A stretch of 48,553 bases of DNA, from positions 1 through 48,553 of the forward strand of contig JAFZRS010000005.1 of assembly GCA_017619715.1 (NCBI GenBank), given 5' to 3'. How positions within the stretch are numbered: the stretch's first letter is position 1; each line of letters starts with the position of its first letter. Positions 35,215-44,386 of this stretch are shown piece by piece. The notes under the pieces were generated by a model, which was not told where the DNA came from, did not search any database, and was given only the letters and a program-made list of their open reading frames with translations. The translations under genes and the position numbers were made by a program. This stretch comes from Oscillospiraceae bacterium. Lineage in GTDB: Bacteria > Bacillota > Clostridia > Oscillospirales > Oscillospiraceae.

Positions 35215-37875
35215 TCATTGCCCTTTACCGATTGGGACGCCGCCACAAGGGGTATCTGCTTCTACAAAGGTCTTGCCGTAGTAGGCGTTCAGGTACATCT
35301 GCTTGATTTCGCTCAAGAGGGGATAGCGGGGATTGGCGCCGGTGCATTGATCGTCAAACGCCTGCTCCACCATATCGTCCAGCCGGGCAAGGAAATCCGC
35401 TTCATCGGGTACGTAATCCCGAATGGTGGGCTTGATGCCGACCCGCGCCTTCAAATCGTCGATCGCCTTAATGAGCCCATTCAGCTTCTCCTGATCGGTC
35501 TTGCCCTTGATACCCAGCGCGTCCGCCACCATGGCGTACCGGGCGAGGGTGTGGGGGTGGTCATACTGGGAGAATGTACCCATCTTGGCGGGGATCTCGG
35601 AGGCGTTGAAACGCAGCACCTCGTCAATCATCAGCGCGTTCGCCACGCCGTGGGCAATGTGGTGGAAAGCGCCCAGCTTGTGCGCCATGGAGTGGCACAC
35701 GCCCAAAAACGCGTTGGCAAATGCCATACCCGCCATAGTGGCGGCGTTTGCCATTTTCTCACGCGCCTGCGCGTCCGTTTGACCGTTGTCATAGGCGCGG
35801 GGCAGGTACTCGAAAACCATCTTCAGCGACTGCAATGCCAGCGCATCGGTATAGTCGGTCGCCAGCATGGAGGCGATCGCCTCCAGCGCGTGGGTCACGG
35901 CATCGATGCCGGAAGCGGCGGTCAGTCCCCGGGGGGCGCTCATGTGGAAATCGGTATCCACGATCGCCATGTCGGGGAGCAGCTCGTAATCGGCAAGAGG
36001 ATACTTGGTACCGGTCGTCTGATCGGTGATAACGGCGAAGGGGGTGACCTCCGAACCCGTACCCGCCGACGTGGGTATGGCAATAAAATATGCCTTGTCG
36101 CCCATGTGGGGGAACGTGTAGACGCGCTTGCGGATATCGGAAAAGCGCATCGCCATGTCCTGGAAGTCCACGTCGGGGTGCTCATAGAGTACCCACATAA
36201 TCTTGGCGGCGTCCATAGCGCTGCCGCCGCCCAGAGCGATAATCGCATCAGGCTTGAACGACGCCATCTGCGCCGCGCCCGCCTGCGCGCAAGCAAGCGT
36301 GGGATCGGGCTCTACCTCAAAGAACGTGGTGTGCTCTATGCCCAACTCGTCCAGCTTATCGGTGATGGGTTTGGTGTAGCCATTTTGATAGAGGAAGCTG
36401 TCGGTGACAAGGAACACTTTTTTCTTGCCCAGCACGTCACGCAGCTCCTGGAGCGCCACAGGCAGGCAGCCACGCTTCAAGTAGACCTTCTCAGGGGTTC
36501 TGAACCACAGCATATTTTCTCTCCTCTCCGCCACCGTCTTGATATTCAGAAGGTGCTTGACACCCACGTTCTCGCTCACCGAGTTGCCGCCCCAGGAGCC
36601 GCAGCCCAGGGTCAGAGAAGGCGCCAGCTTGAAGTTGTAGAGATCGCCTATGCCGCCGTGGGCGGATGGGGTGTTGACCACAATCCGGCAGGTCTTCATA
36701 CGGGCGGTAAACTCGTCCAGCACCGCCTGACGGGTCCGGGGATCAAGATAGACGGAGGCAGTATGACCGTAGCCGCCGTCCTCAATGAGCCGCTCCGCCT
36801 TGGCAAAGGCCTCGGAGATATCCTTGACGCGGTACATCGCCAGAACGGGTGAGAGCTTCTCGTGGGCAAAGGGCTCGGACAGATCCACGCTCTCCACCTC
36901 GCCGATGAGAATCTTGGTGCCGCCGGGAACCGTGATCCCCGCCAGCTTGGCAATGTCGGCGGCGCTTTGCCCGACGATCTTGGCATTGAGCGCGCCGTTG
37001 ATGAGAATCGTGCCGCGCATCTTGTCCAGCTCTTTTCCCTTGAGGAAATAGCAGCCGCGGCGGGCAAACTCCGAGCGGACAGCGTCATAGATCCGATCCG
37101 GCACGATGACCGACTGCTCACTGGCGCATATCATGCCGTTGTCAAAGGTCTTGGAGTGGATCACCGAATTGACCGCCAGCAGGATATCCGCCGACTCGTC
37201 AATGATGGCGGGCACGTTGCCGGCGCCCACTCCCAGAGCGGGCTTGCCGCTGGAATATGCCGCCTTCACCATGCCCGGACCGCCGGTTGCCAGCGTGATA
37301 TCCCCCTCACGCATCAGAAGGTTCGTCATCTCCAGACTCGGTACGTCGATCCAGCCGATGATTCCCTCAGGCGCGCCGGCTTTCACCGCCGCCTCCAGCA
37401 CCACCTTCGCCGCGGCAATGGTGGATTTCTTCGCCCGGGGGTGAGGGCTGATAATGATTCCGTTGCGGGTTTTCAGGCAGATCAGCGTCTTGAAAATAGC
37501 GGTGGAGGTGGGATTGGTGGTGGGGATCACAGCACCCACGACCCCAATGGGCTCGGCGATCTTTTTGATGCCATACGCGCGATCCTCCTCGATGACACCG
37601 CAGGTCTTGGTGGTGCGGTAGGCGTTGTAGATGTACTCGGCGGCGTAGTGGTTCTTTATAACCTTATCCTCCATCACGCCCATACCCGTCTCCTCTACCG
37701 CCAGCTTCGCCAGCGGAAGACGCGCCTGATTGGCAGCAGTCGCCGCCGCCAGAAAGATAGCGTCTACCTGCTCTTGCGTATAGGATGCAAACTTCCTCTG
37801 GGCATCGCGCACCCGCGCGATCGCCTCTTCCAGCGTTTCTACGCTGTCTACTACGGGATATTCTTTCTTTTTCAT
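35215..37875 (-). CDS. adhE: Bifunctional acetaldehyde-CoA/alcohol dehydrogenase AdhE
   Basis: 886 aa. The N-terminal half is a CoA-acylating aldehyde dehydrogenase with catalytic Cys in FDNGMICASEQSV. The C-terminal half is an iron-dependent alcohol dehydrogenase with GGGSAMDAAK and the metal-binding VCHSMAHKLGAFHHIAHGVA. It reduces acetyl-CoA to ethanol and regenerates NAD+ in fermentation; the family forms spirosomes. I start at ATG 37875 (MKKKEYPVVDSV), with AAAGGAG upstream; the frame is open 30 codons further without similarity. Two Rex-like operators in the promoter suggest NADH/NAD+ control. Confidence 0.97.
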   Translation of the reverse strand: MKKKEYPVVDSVETLEEAIARVRDAQRKFASYTQEQVDAIFLAAATAANQARLPLAKLAVEETGMGVMEDKVIKNHYAAEYIYNAYRTTKTCGVIEEDRAYGIKKIAEPIGVVGAVIPTTNPTSTAIFKTLICLKTRNGIIISPHPRAKKSTIAAAKVVLEAAVKAGAPEGIIGWIDVPSLEMTNLLMREGDITLATGGPGMVKAAYSSGKPALGVGAGNVPAIIDESADILLAVNSVIHSKTFDNGMICASEQSVIVPDRIYDAVRSEFARRGCYFLKGKELDKMRGTILINGALNAKIVGQSAADIAKLAGITVPGGTKILIGEVESVDLSEPFAHEKLSPVLAMYRVKDISEAFAKAERLIEDGGYGHTASVYLDPRTRQAVLDEFTARMKTCRIVVNTPSAHGGIGDLYNFKLAPSLTLGCGSWGGNSVSENVGVKHLLNIKTVAERRENMLWFRTPEKVYLKRGCLPVALQELRDVLGKKKVFLVTDSFLYQNGYTKPITDKLDELGIEHTTFFEVEPDPTLACAQAGAAQMASFKPDAIIALGGGSAMDAAKIMWVLYEHPDVDFQDMAMRFSDIRKRVYTFPHMGDKAYFIAIPTSAGTGSEVTPFAVITDQTTGTKYPLADYELLPDMAIVDTDFHMSAPRGLTAASGIDAVTHALEAIASMLATDYTDALALQSLKMVFEYLPRAYDNGQTDAQAREKMANAATMAGMAFANAFLGVCHSMAHKLGAFHHIAHGVANALMIDEVLRFNASEIPAKMGTFSQYDHPHTLARYAMVADALGIKGKTDQEKLNGLIKAIDDLKARVGIKPTIRDYVPDEADFLARLDDMVEQAFDDQCTGANPRYPLLSEIKQMYLNAYYGKTFVEADTPCGGVPIGKGQ

Positions 37876-37913
37876 GGGGTTTCTCCTTTCCGGCGCTCGT
37901 GCACCGAGGGGCT

Positions 37914-37931
37914 TTGATAATATTTTAACAT
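37914..37931 (-). promoter_or_regulatory. Rex-like operator overlapping the adhE -10
   Basis: Minus strand ATGTTAAAATATTATCAA matches the clostridial Rex palindrome TTGTTAANNNNTTAACAA at 12 of 14 fixed positions and covers the -10 element. Confidence 0.65.
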
Positions 37932-37949
37932 ATTCCTGCAAATATGCAA
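37922..37949 (-). promoter_or_regulatory. adhE promoter
   Basis: Minus-strand -35 TTGCAT (37944-37949), 16-bp spacer, -10 TAAAAT (37922-37927). Confidence 0.6.
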
Positions 37950-37965
37950 TTGGCAATAGCACCAT

Positions 37966-37983
37966 TTGTTAAAAAAATATCAA
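37966..37983 (+). promoter_or_regulatory. Second Rex-like operator upstream of adhE
   Basis: TTGTTAAAAAAATATCAA matches the Rex palindrome at 12 of 14 fixed positions. It lies 16 bp upstream of the -35. Confidence 0.55.
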
Positions 37984-38014
37984 GCTGTTTTTATTTGTTT
38001 TGCCCACACGATGC

Positions 38015-38050
38015 AAAAAGCGGTATCCGACGCTTGTCGAATACCGCTTT
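38015..38050 (-). terminator. rny terminator
   Basis: A 15-bp stem (38017-38031 with 38036-38050, one G-U pair), loop AAGC on the minus strand, followed by a run of T (38019-38015). Confidence 0.92.
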
Positions 38051-38061
38051 CATATAGGTTC

Positions 38062-39618
38062 TTATTTGGCGTACTCCACAACCTTCGTCTCGCGCAGTAC
38101 GTGTACCTTGATCTGACCGGGATACTCCAGCTCATTTTCGATGCGCTTGGCAAGCTCCCTTGCCAGCAGAACCATCTCGTCCTCACTGACCTGATCGGGC
38201 TTGACCATGACGCGGACTTCGCGTCCTGCCTGAATGGCGTAGCTCTTCTCCACGCCGGGATAGGTGCCGGTGATCTCCTCCAGCTTTTCCAGACGCTTGA
38301 TATAGTTCTCCAGATTCTCACGGCGTGCGCCGGGACGGGCGGCGGAAATGGCGTCTGCCGCCTGCACCAGACACGCTACCAGCGTCTTGCACTCCACGTC
38401 GCCGTGGTGCGCCTGCACCGCGTGAATCACGTCCTCTTTTTCTTTATACTTTCGCAGATACTCCACGCCCAACGCCACATGGGTGCCCTCGAACTCATGA
38501 TCCAGCGCCTTGCCGATATCGTGCAGAAGGCCGGCGCGCTTGGCGGTATGTACGTCCGCGCCCAGCTCGGCTGCCATCATGCCGGCGATGTGGCTGACCT
38601 CAATGGAGTGCTGCAGCACGTTCTGTCCGTAGCTGGTGCGGTAATGCAGCTTGCCCAACAGCTTCTGGAGTTCCGGGTGCAGACTGCGCACACCCGTTTC
38701 CAGTACGGCGCGTTCGCCCTCGCTGCGGATCACGCTGTCCACCTCGCGGCGGGCCTTTTCCACCATTTCCTCGATATGCGTGGGGTGAATCCGTCCGTCG
38801 GCGATCAGCTTCTCCAACGCCACGCGGGCGATTTCACGGCGCACCGGCTCAAAGCAGGAGACTGTGATTGCTTCGGGCGTGTCGTCAATAATCAGATCCG
38901 CGCCGGTCAGGGTTTCCAGCGTGCGGATATTGCGACCCTCGCGGCCGATGATGCGGCCCTTCATCTCGTCATTGGGCAGGGGAACCACACTGACGGTGAT
39001 TTCGGCGGCATGATCGGTAGCACAGCGCTGAATGGCGGTAGCCACAATGTCCCGAGCGCGCTGATCGGCTTCCTCACGGGCACGGGCCTCGATCTCCTTG
39101 ATCTTCAATGCCGCTTCATGGGTGACCTCGGACTCCAGTTGCTGAATCAGGTATGCCTTCGCCTGCTCGGCGGTAAAGCCGGAGATGCGCTCGAGCATTT
39201 CTGTTTGACTGCGCTTGACCAGGCGGATCTCCTCCTGCTCCTTGTCCAGCGCAGCATGCTTTGCTGCCAGCGCCTCTTCTTTTTGCTCAATAGCCTCGGT
39301 TTTGCGGTCGATGTTCTCTTCTTTTTGCTGTAGTCTGCGCTCCTGCTTTTGCAGATCGGCGCGGCGCTCCTTGACTTCCTTCTCGTATTCATTTCGAGAG
39401 CGCAGGATCTCCTCCTTGGCTTCTACCAAGGCCTCCCGCTTTTTGCTCTCTGCATTTTTGATCGCCTCATTGACGATACGCAGCGCTTCCTCCTCCGCGT
39501 TGGCGATTTTTCGTTCATCGTTTCGCGCTTTACGGCGGTGGATCAGAACACAAGTGAGGGCGCCAAGACCGAATGCCGCGACCGCCGCGACTACGGCGAT
39601 CCACAGTTCGATTTTCAT
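38062..39618 (-). CDS. rny: Ribonuclease Y
   Basis: 518 aa, the usual RNase Y length. N-terminal membrane anchor (about residues 5-25), a long charged coiled coil (about 30-190), a KH domain ([15 protein letters not shown]), and an HD domain with [15 protein letters not shown] and [13 protein letters not shown]. It starts bulk mRNA decay and processes operon transcripts at the membrane. ATG 39618 has GGGAGG 6 nt upstream. It has its own consensus promoter and a leader of about 100 nt. Confidence 0.97.
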   Translation of the reverse strand: MKIELWIAVVAAVAAFGLGALTCVLIHRRKARNDERKIANAEEEALRIVNEAIKNAESKKREALVEAKEEILRSRNEYEKEVKERRADLQKQERRLQQKEENIDRKTEAIEQKEEALAAKHAALDKEQEEIRLVKRSQTEMLERISGFTAEQAKAYLIQQLESEVTHEAALKIKEIEARAREEADQRARDIVATAIQRCATDHAAEITVSVVPLPNDEMKGRIIGREGRNIRTLETLTGADLIIDDTPEAITVSCFEPVRREIARVALEKLIADGRIHPTHIEEMVEKARREVDSVIRSEGERAVLETGVRSLHPELQKLLGKLHYRTSYGQNVLQHSIEVSHIAGMMAAELGADVHTAKRAGLLHDIGKALDHEFEGTHVALGVEYLRKYKEKEDVIHAVQAHHGDVECKTLVACLVQAADAISAARPGARRENLENYIKRLEKLEEITGTYPGVEKSYAIQAGREVRVMVKPDQVSEDEMVLLARELAKRIENELEYPGQIKVHVLRETKVVEYAK

Positions 39619-39723
39619 TGGTTTCCTCCCGACATTTTTTGGTGTATCGTAACGGTATTGCCCGTTCTCATGCAGAAAATAACTGATCGGTTCCCCTAAA
39701 CCAACCAATAATAATCCTTATTC

Positions 39724-39752
39724 ATTTTAATTGCTTTGTACGAACCTGTCAA
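39724..39752 (-). promoter_or_regulatory. rny promoter
   Basis: Minus-strand perfect -35 TTGACA (39747-39752), 17-bp spacer, -10 TAAAAT (39724-39729). Confidence 0.87.
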
Positions 39753-39824
39753 GACACAACAGGCATATTTGCGGATTTTTCTATATGAGGGCGGTCAAAT
39801 CGCGGCCTTTTTATGCGCCGACGT

Positions 39825-39853
39825 TTGACAGCTCGATCCAACACGGGTACAAT
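39825..39853 (+). promoter_or_regulatory. fumC promoter
   Basis: Perfect -35 TTGACA (39825-39830), 17-bp spacer, -10 TACAAT (39848-39853). Predicted leader is about 27 nt. Confidence 0.9.
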
Positions 39854-39886
39854 AGAGAAAAGGCTCTATCAAAAGGAGTGATCGCT

Positions 39887-41257
39887 GTGAATGTCCGTGT
39901 GGAGCATGATTTTATGGGCGAGGTAGCCGTCCCGTCCGATGCGTACTGGGCGGCGCAGACCCAACGAGCTTGTGAGAACTTTCCCATCGGCACGGAGAAA
40001 ATTCCCACGGAGATAATCCATGCCTTCGGTATTTTGAAAAAAGCGGCGGCAACGGTCAACCGCCGTCTGATACCGGAGAAGATGACCGAGGAAAAATGTA
40101 ATCTGATTCTTCGCGTGTGCGATGAGATTCTCTCCGGCGATCTATCGGCGCATTTCCCCCTGCCGGTGTGGCAGTCCGGCTCGGGCACCCAGAGCAATAT
40201 GAACGTCAACGAGGTGATTGCCGCACGAGGCAACGAACTGGCAGGCCGCACCGTGCTCCACCCCAACGACGACGTAAATATGTCGCAGTCCTCCAATGAT
40301 ACCTTCCCCACCGCCATGCACATCTCCGCCGCCTGCGCGCTGACGGATCGGGTCATCCCCGCCGTGGAACGTCTTGCCGCGCAACTGCGCCGGTTGGAGA
40401 GGGACAACGCAGGCGTGGTGAAATCCGGCCGCACCCATTTGCAGGACGCCGTCCCCATCGCCTTTTCCCAGGAGATCTCCGGCTGGCGCGCCAGTCTGGA
40501 AAAGGATCAAGAGCTGATGGAACGGGCGCTGCCGGGACTGTGGCAGTTGGCGTTGGGCGGTACCGCCGTGGGAACGGGTCTCAACGCGCCCGTTGGTTTT
40601 GACTCGCTGGTTGCCGAGGAGATTGCCCGGTTGACCGGAAAACCCTTCCAAACGGCAGAAAACAAGTTCCACGCCCTCACGTCCCGGGACGAGCTGGTGT
40701 TTGCCCACGGCGCGCTGAAGGCGCTCGCCGCCGATCTCATGAAGATCGCCAACGACGTGCGTTGGCTTGCCTCGGGACCGCGCAACGGATTGGGCGAGAT
40801 CACGATCCCCGCCAATGAACCGGGTTCGTCCATCATGCCGGGCAAGGTCAATCCCACCCAGTGCGAGGCGGTCACCATGGTAGCGGCACAGGTCATGGGC
40901 AACGACGTAACAGTAGGATTTGCCGCCTCCCAGGGCAATTTTGAGCTGAACGTATTTGCGCCGGTCTGCGCCTACAATTTCCTCCAATCCGCCCGATTGC
41001 TCTCGGACGTAACGGAGTCCTTCCGAGTGCGCTGCGCGGCAGGCATTTGCGCCAACCGGGAACAGATGTCCGCCGGATTGCACCGCTCCTTGATGCTCGC
41101 CACGGCGCTCAATCCTCACATTGGCTATGAAAACGCCGCAAAAACCGTGCGCAAGGCGTACGAGGAGAATCTTTCACTGCGAGAGGCGTGCGTGGCATTG
41201 GGTTTTTTGACGGAGCAGGAATTTGACGCCGTTTTTTACCCGGAACGCATGGTATAA
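39887..41257 (+). CDS. fumC: Class II fumarate hydratase
   Basis: 456 aa. It interconverts fumarate and malate without an iron-sulphur cluster. The signature GSSIMPGKVNPTQCEA near residue 315 and SGSGTQSNMNVNEVIA near 98 identify the fumarase/aspartase superfamily; the N-terminal VEHDFMGEVAVPSDAYWAAQT is fumarase-like. The start is GTG at 39887, with AAGGAG 8 nt upstream and a promoter whose start point lies just before it. The frame is open further upstream, but through the promoter itself. Aspartase is the main alternative and seems less likely. Confidence 0.92.
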   Translation: MNVRVEHDFMGEVAVPSDAYWAAQTQRACENFPIGTEKIPTEIIHAFGILKKAAATVNRRLIPEKMTEEKCNLILRVCDEILSGDLSAHFPLPVWQSGSGTQSNMNVNEVIAARGNELAGRTVLHPNDDVNMSQSSNDTFPTAMHISAACALTDRVIPAVERLAAQLRRLERDNAGVVKSGRTHLQDAVPIAFSQEISGWRASLEKDQELMERALPGLWQLALGGTAVGTGLNAPVGFDSLVAEEIARLTGKPFQTAENKFHALTSRDELVFAHGALKALAADLMKIANDVRWLASGPRNGLGEITIPANEPGSSIMPGKVNPTQCEAVTMVAAQVMGNDVTVGFAASQGNFELNVFAPVCAYNFLQSARLLSDVTESFRVRCAAGICANREQMSAGLHRSLMLATALNPHIGYENAAKTVRKAYEENLSLREACVALGFLTEQEFDAVFYPERMV

Positions 41258-41269
41258 AATGCTTTTAAT

Positions 41270-41320
41270 AAAAAGAACCGATCCCCCGGAGACATCGTCT
41301 CCGGGGGATCGGTTCTTTTT
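41270..41320. terminator. Strong bidirectional terminator, fumC and endolysin
   Basis: A perfect 24-bp stem (41270-41293 with 41297-41320), 3-nt loop, A-tract on one side and T-tract on the other. It serves fumC (plus) and the lysis cassette (minus). Confidence 0.96.
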
Positions 41321-41324
41321 GCGC

Positions 41325-42203
41325 TTATTTGAGTAACTGCGCCCATGTCTTTTCGCCCACAACGCCGTCTACCGTCAGCTTGCGGCTTTTCTGGTAGGTA
41401 CGCACCGCCTTGTCTGTGGCGGCACCGAACACGCCGTCCACCGTCAGTCCCGCGCTGTTATAGGCGTTGAGCAGGATCTGCACCGTTCGCACATAGCCGC
41501 CGCTACAGCTCTTGTACAGTACCGGCAATTTCACCTCGCACTCCTCCTTCTTCTCAGGTATATGCTCTGTAACGGCAAAGCCGTTCTTACCCGCCGCCTT
41601 GATCTGCGCCGGATAGTCGGTGAGCATATAGTCCTGATCGCACACCACGCCGGCTATCTTGTTGGAGCGGATCAGATTCGTCTCGCCGCCGAACTGCCAG
41701 ATGCCCAGCGGCTGATAGGAACACGTCTTGCTCCACGACGCCACCCATCGGGGAATACTCCCCAGCTTCGTCTCATCTATATGCTGGCGGAAGGCATTTA
41801 AAAAACTGTAGACGCCCGGCTCCATGTCATATGATTCCATATACGTCAGCCACGCAAGGATGACGTCCGTCAGCTTCTTTTTGCTCAGCGCCAGCATGGA
41901 TTTATGTTCCACATCGATATACACCGGCAGATCAAACTGCTTTCCCTTGCAGCAACGGTCGTAAAAGAACGCCGCCTCCTCCTTTGCCTGCTGCGCTGTC
42001 AGCGCCTTGCTGAACCAGTAGCATCCCACGTGCAACCCCTGTGCCCTGGCTTTGGCGTAATTGCGCTCAAACCGGTCGTCCACATACAGTCCGTCGTCTC
42101 CGCCGCCGCCTTTGATGATAACGAATGTCACGCCCTCGGCCTTTGCCTTGGCAAAATCAAAGTCCCCCTGCCAACGGGACACGTCGATGCCAAACGCTCT
42201 CAT
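41325..42203 (-). CDS. GH25 endolysin with peptidoglycan-binding domain
   Basis: 292 aa. The GH25 muramidase domain (about residues 1-195) has catalytic Asp and Glu in GIDVSRWQGD (D7) and PVYIDVEHKS (D97, E99), plus the C-terminal GIWQFGGET. A linker is followed by a PG_binding_1 domain (about 225-292: VRTVQILLNAYNSAGLTVDG, GEKTWAQLLK). There is no signal peptide, so export to the wall would need the adjacent holin. Start overlaps the holin stop by 4 nt. It is the last gene of the cassette. Confidence 0.95.
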   Translation of the reverse strand: MRAFGIDVSRWQGDFDFAKAKAEGVTFVIIKGGGGDDGLYVDDRFERNYAKARAQGLHVGCYWFSKALTAQQAKEEAAFFYDRCCKGKQFDLPVYIDVEHKSMLALSKKKLTDVILAWLTYMESYDMEPGVYSFLNAFRQHIDETKLGSIPRWVASWSKTCSYQPLGIWQFGGETNLIRSNKIAGVVCDQDYMLTDYPAQIKAAGKNGFAVTEHIPEKKEECEVKLPVLYKSCSGGYVRTVQILLNAYNSAGLTVDGVFGAATDKAVRTYQKSRKLTVDGVVGEKTWAQLLK

Positions 42204-42466
42204 ATCTCGTCCTCCTCATCGGGATAGGCGGCGCCGTCCGACTCCCGAAGCTCCGCCTCGGCAGCCTTCTCCGCCTGATACTGCGCCGTGGATACGCCGA
42301 TCAGTGCACCGATGCACAGCGCCAGCGCCGCGCAGGTCGCCATGATCTCCTCGCCGTAGGGCAGCGCCCAGATCAGCGAGAGTGTCTTGTAGCACACACC
42401 CACGGCGTTGAGTGCCACCAGCGCGATCCATTTGAGCACATCATACGTCTTGTTGCTCAATTTCAT
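42200..42466 (-). CDS. Phage holin, Dp1-like family
   Basis: 88 aa. The N-terminus MKLSNKTYDVLKWIALVAL and the following LIWALPYGEEIMATCAALAL and GALIGVSTAQY match the Phage_holin_Dp1 type. Two membrane segments (about 11-30 and 39-60) and a charged acidic C-terminus (DEEDEI) are typical of holins. Start at ATG 42466 has AAGGAG 8 nt upstream. It is translationally coupled to the endolysin. Confidence 0.9.
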   Translation of the reverse strand: MKLSNKTYDVLKWIALVALNAVGVCYKTLSLIWALPYGEEIMATCAALALCIGALIGVSTAQYQAEKAAEAELRESDGAAYPDEEDEI

Positions 42467-42581
42467 GTCTTCTACTCCTTCCTTATTCGGTTTTGTGTCA
42501 ATACGGGCCACGGTTGTTCCGCCTATAATAGTTCAAGATATGCTTTGATACCGCCGCCTGCTATTGTGTTTTTTCTTTCCG

Positions 42582-44060
42582 TCAGCAGGCAATCCACCGA
42601 TACTTTGCCGCCGCAAACGGATAGGCGCTTGTTGTGATGACAATAGAAGCGGAATTGAAGGTTACCGTTCCGCCATAGGGAGATGTAAAATCATATCCCG
42701 CTCCATAAGTGCCGCGCCACCTGTTCAACACGCCGGCTGCTTGACAATTCTCATGTACGCATAATGATCCAATGACATCCATTTGAGATAGCATTGGCGC
42801 GTCCAGGAAAACAGAAACAAAGCTGCATTGCTTATTTGTCGGAATGGTTATTGTCATTGTTCCGTCCCCCATTATCTCGCCCGTAAGGGCTTCAGGCGCC
42901 ACAACGGGAACATTTACAACCGCTTCATTGACCGCCGAAACATCATACGTTCCGTTGCTCGTTATCGTCATGGCAGGCACATCATAAGACAGGTCTGACG
43001 GCGTTCCGTCAATCATGGCTTTGCGGAACCCGTTTACCAAATCAATGTCAATGTCCATTTGCCGGAATGCTTCCGCGATATTAGCCTGGAAAGTGGCTTT
43101 CCCGTACGACATTACTTTGTTGTAGAGCCCGATCAGGTACTGATTGCGGAATCTTGTCGGTCCTGCTAAACAAGTCAGCTCATACTCTTTATCGCAATCA
43201 CTTTGCGACACACCCAGAATCCCAAGTAAAAGCCAGGATACGGTTCCTGCCCCGTCAGCTCCGGCAACGCAATGATAGAATGTGGGAATCCCCTTAATGG
43301 CATTGTTCATGATTTTGGACATGACTGTTTTCGTTCTGCTCAGGTTGACAGAATCAGAGAGCGTGCTTGCGTAGTCCCCGATCCCCTGATGCAAATAGTC
43401 AACGGTATGATCGAAGGTTGCCGTTCCCCCGGCTTCCGTTACGTCCCGAAGATCTATCTCGCATTGGATACCGAGCAAATCTGTCATCATGCGCTTTTCA
43501 AAAGCGGTAATTTGCTCAGTCGGCCGGCTGTTGCCGGTCAATTCACTTCCGCGAAACAACTTGCCGTATTTGACAGTTCCGCCGTCACAATCCCAACCGC
43601 CTAAATCACGGCAGTTTTTCAGCGTCGTTCCGTAAATCGTCCTGACTTTTCCGGTGGGTCTTAACGTGCCGGCGCTGACAACTTCACCGTTTTTGATGAT
43701 CCGATAGTGTGAAACGCCGTTGGGAGACACATTGTAAATCGTGTCGTTTTCCGATACGGAATACGAAAACTTCGTACCCATATTGACGTCTACCAGTTCC
43801 ATCGTGCCTCCGACAATGTTGCTCGGTGCAACTCCGTTGGGCATTCCGCTGTGCGTGTAACCGGCGGGGTGGTCATACGTCCCCATCTCCGTGGTGGAAT
43901 AATCGGCCGTGTAAGTTACGTTTTCGTCAAAATCTTGAATAGCTTGATTATCAATCGAATAGTCCGTAACCACCAGCTCGGGACTGGTGCTGCCGGCAAC
44001 GACTACCGCCGTACGGACCGCCGTGCGCAGCGGCTCGTTTCCCACATGCACGCGGATCAT
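42582..44060 (-). CDS. Tyrosine-phosphatase-like phage/secreted protein, active-site Arg lost
   Basis: 492 aa. Residues 1-140 look like a beta-rich, fibronectin-like region. Residues about 142-345 resemble the Y_phosphatase3 family (NCRDLGGWDCDGGTVKYGKL, LFRGSEL, and DKEYELT after the active site). The P-loop reads HCVAGADGAGT: Cys264 is present, but residue 270, which should be the phosphate-binding Arg of HCx5R, is Gly, and the next Thr is Ala. Residues 365-385 (ITSNGTYDVSAVNEAVVNV) match a motif common in Firmicute phage structural proteins. A C-terminal domain (about 395-492) is unrecognised. No signal peptide. By eye it is less GC-rich than its neighbours. Confidence 0.78.
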   Translation of the reverse strand: MIRVHVGNEPLRTAVRTAVVVAGSTSPELVVTDYSIDNQAIQDFDENVTYTADYSTTEMGTYDHPAGYTHSGMPNGVAPSNIVGGTMELVDVNMGTKFSYSVSENDTIYNVSPNGVSHYRIIKNGEVVSAGTLRPTGKVRTIYGTTLKNCRDLGGWDCDGGTVKYGKLFRGSELTGNSRPTEQITAFEKRMMTDLLGIQCEIDLRDVTEAGGTATFDHTVDYLHQGIGDYASTLSDSVNLSRTKTVMSKIMNNAIKGIPTFYHCVAGADGAGTVSWLLLGILGVSQSDCDKEYELTCLAGPTRFRNQYLIGLYNKVMSYGKATFQANIAEAFRQMDIDIDLVNGFRKAMIDGTPSDLSYDVPAMTITSNGTYDVSAVNEAVVNVPVVAPEALTGEIMGDGTMTITIPTNKQCSFVSVFLDAPMLSQMDVIGSLCVHENCQAAGVLNRWRGTYGAGYDFTSPYGGTVTFNSASIVITTSAYPFAAAKYRWIAC

Positions 44061-44386
44061 TCCGCCACCTCCTCAAACAGGCTCGGGCGCATCCACAGCT
44101 CCACCGGCTCTGTCTCCAGATCCAATCCGGTGACGGTGGTGGGCCGGGTATCCAGCCAGAAGCTGCGTTCGGCGGAGAACAGCCGGGTCTCCTCTCTCGT
44201 CCACGGAACCAAAATGCTGTTGTCGCCGCCGCGCAGACACTCGCCCGTTCCGTCTGAGCGCCATACGGCTCTTTTCACCGCCCCCTGATCGCGGTACTGC
44301 CGGAAGATCACCTCGATCCGGTCGAGCGTGGAAAAATCCACGCTTTCAAAGATGATCTCCATGTAGGTATTGATCTCCCTCTTCAT
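44057..44386 (-). CDS. Uncharacterised phage-type protein, 109 aa
   Basis: 109 aa, soluble, starting MKREINTYMEIIFESVDFST, with probable beta strands (RIEVIFRQYRDQG, NSILVPWTREET) and ending VELWMRPSLFEEVAE. Similar short proteins occur next to tail/lysis genes of clostridial prophages in my recollection, but I cannot name the family. ATG 44386 has GGGAGG 7 nt upstream. It overlaps both neighbours by 4 nt (ATGA), so it is tightly co-translated with them. Confidence 0.72.
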   Translation of the reverse strand: MKREINTYMEIIFESVDFSTLDRIEVIFRQYRDQGAVKRAVWRSDGTGECLRGGDNSILVPWTREETRLFSAERSFWLDTRPTTVTGLDLETEPVELWMRPSLFEEVAE

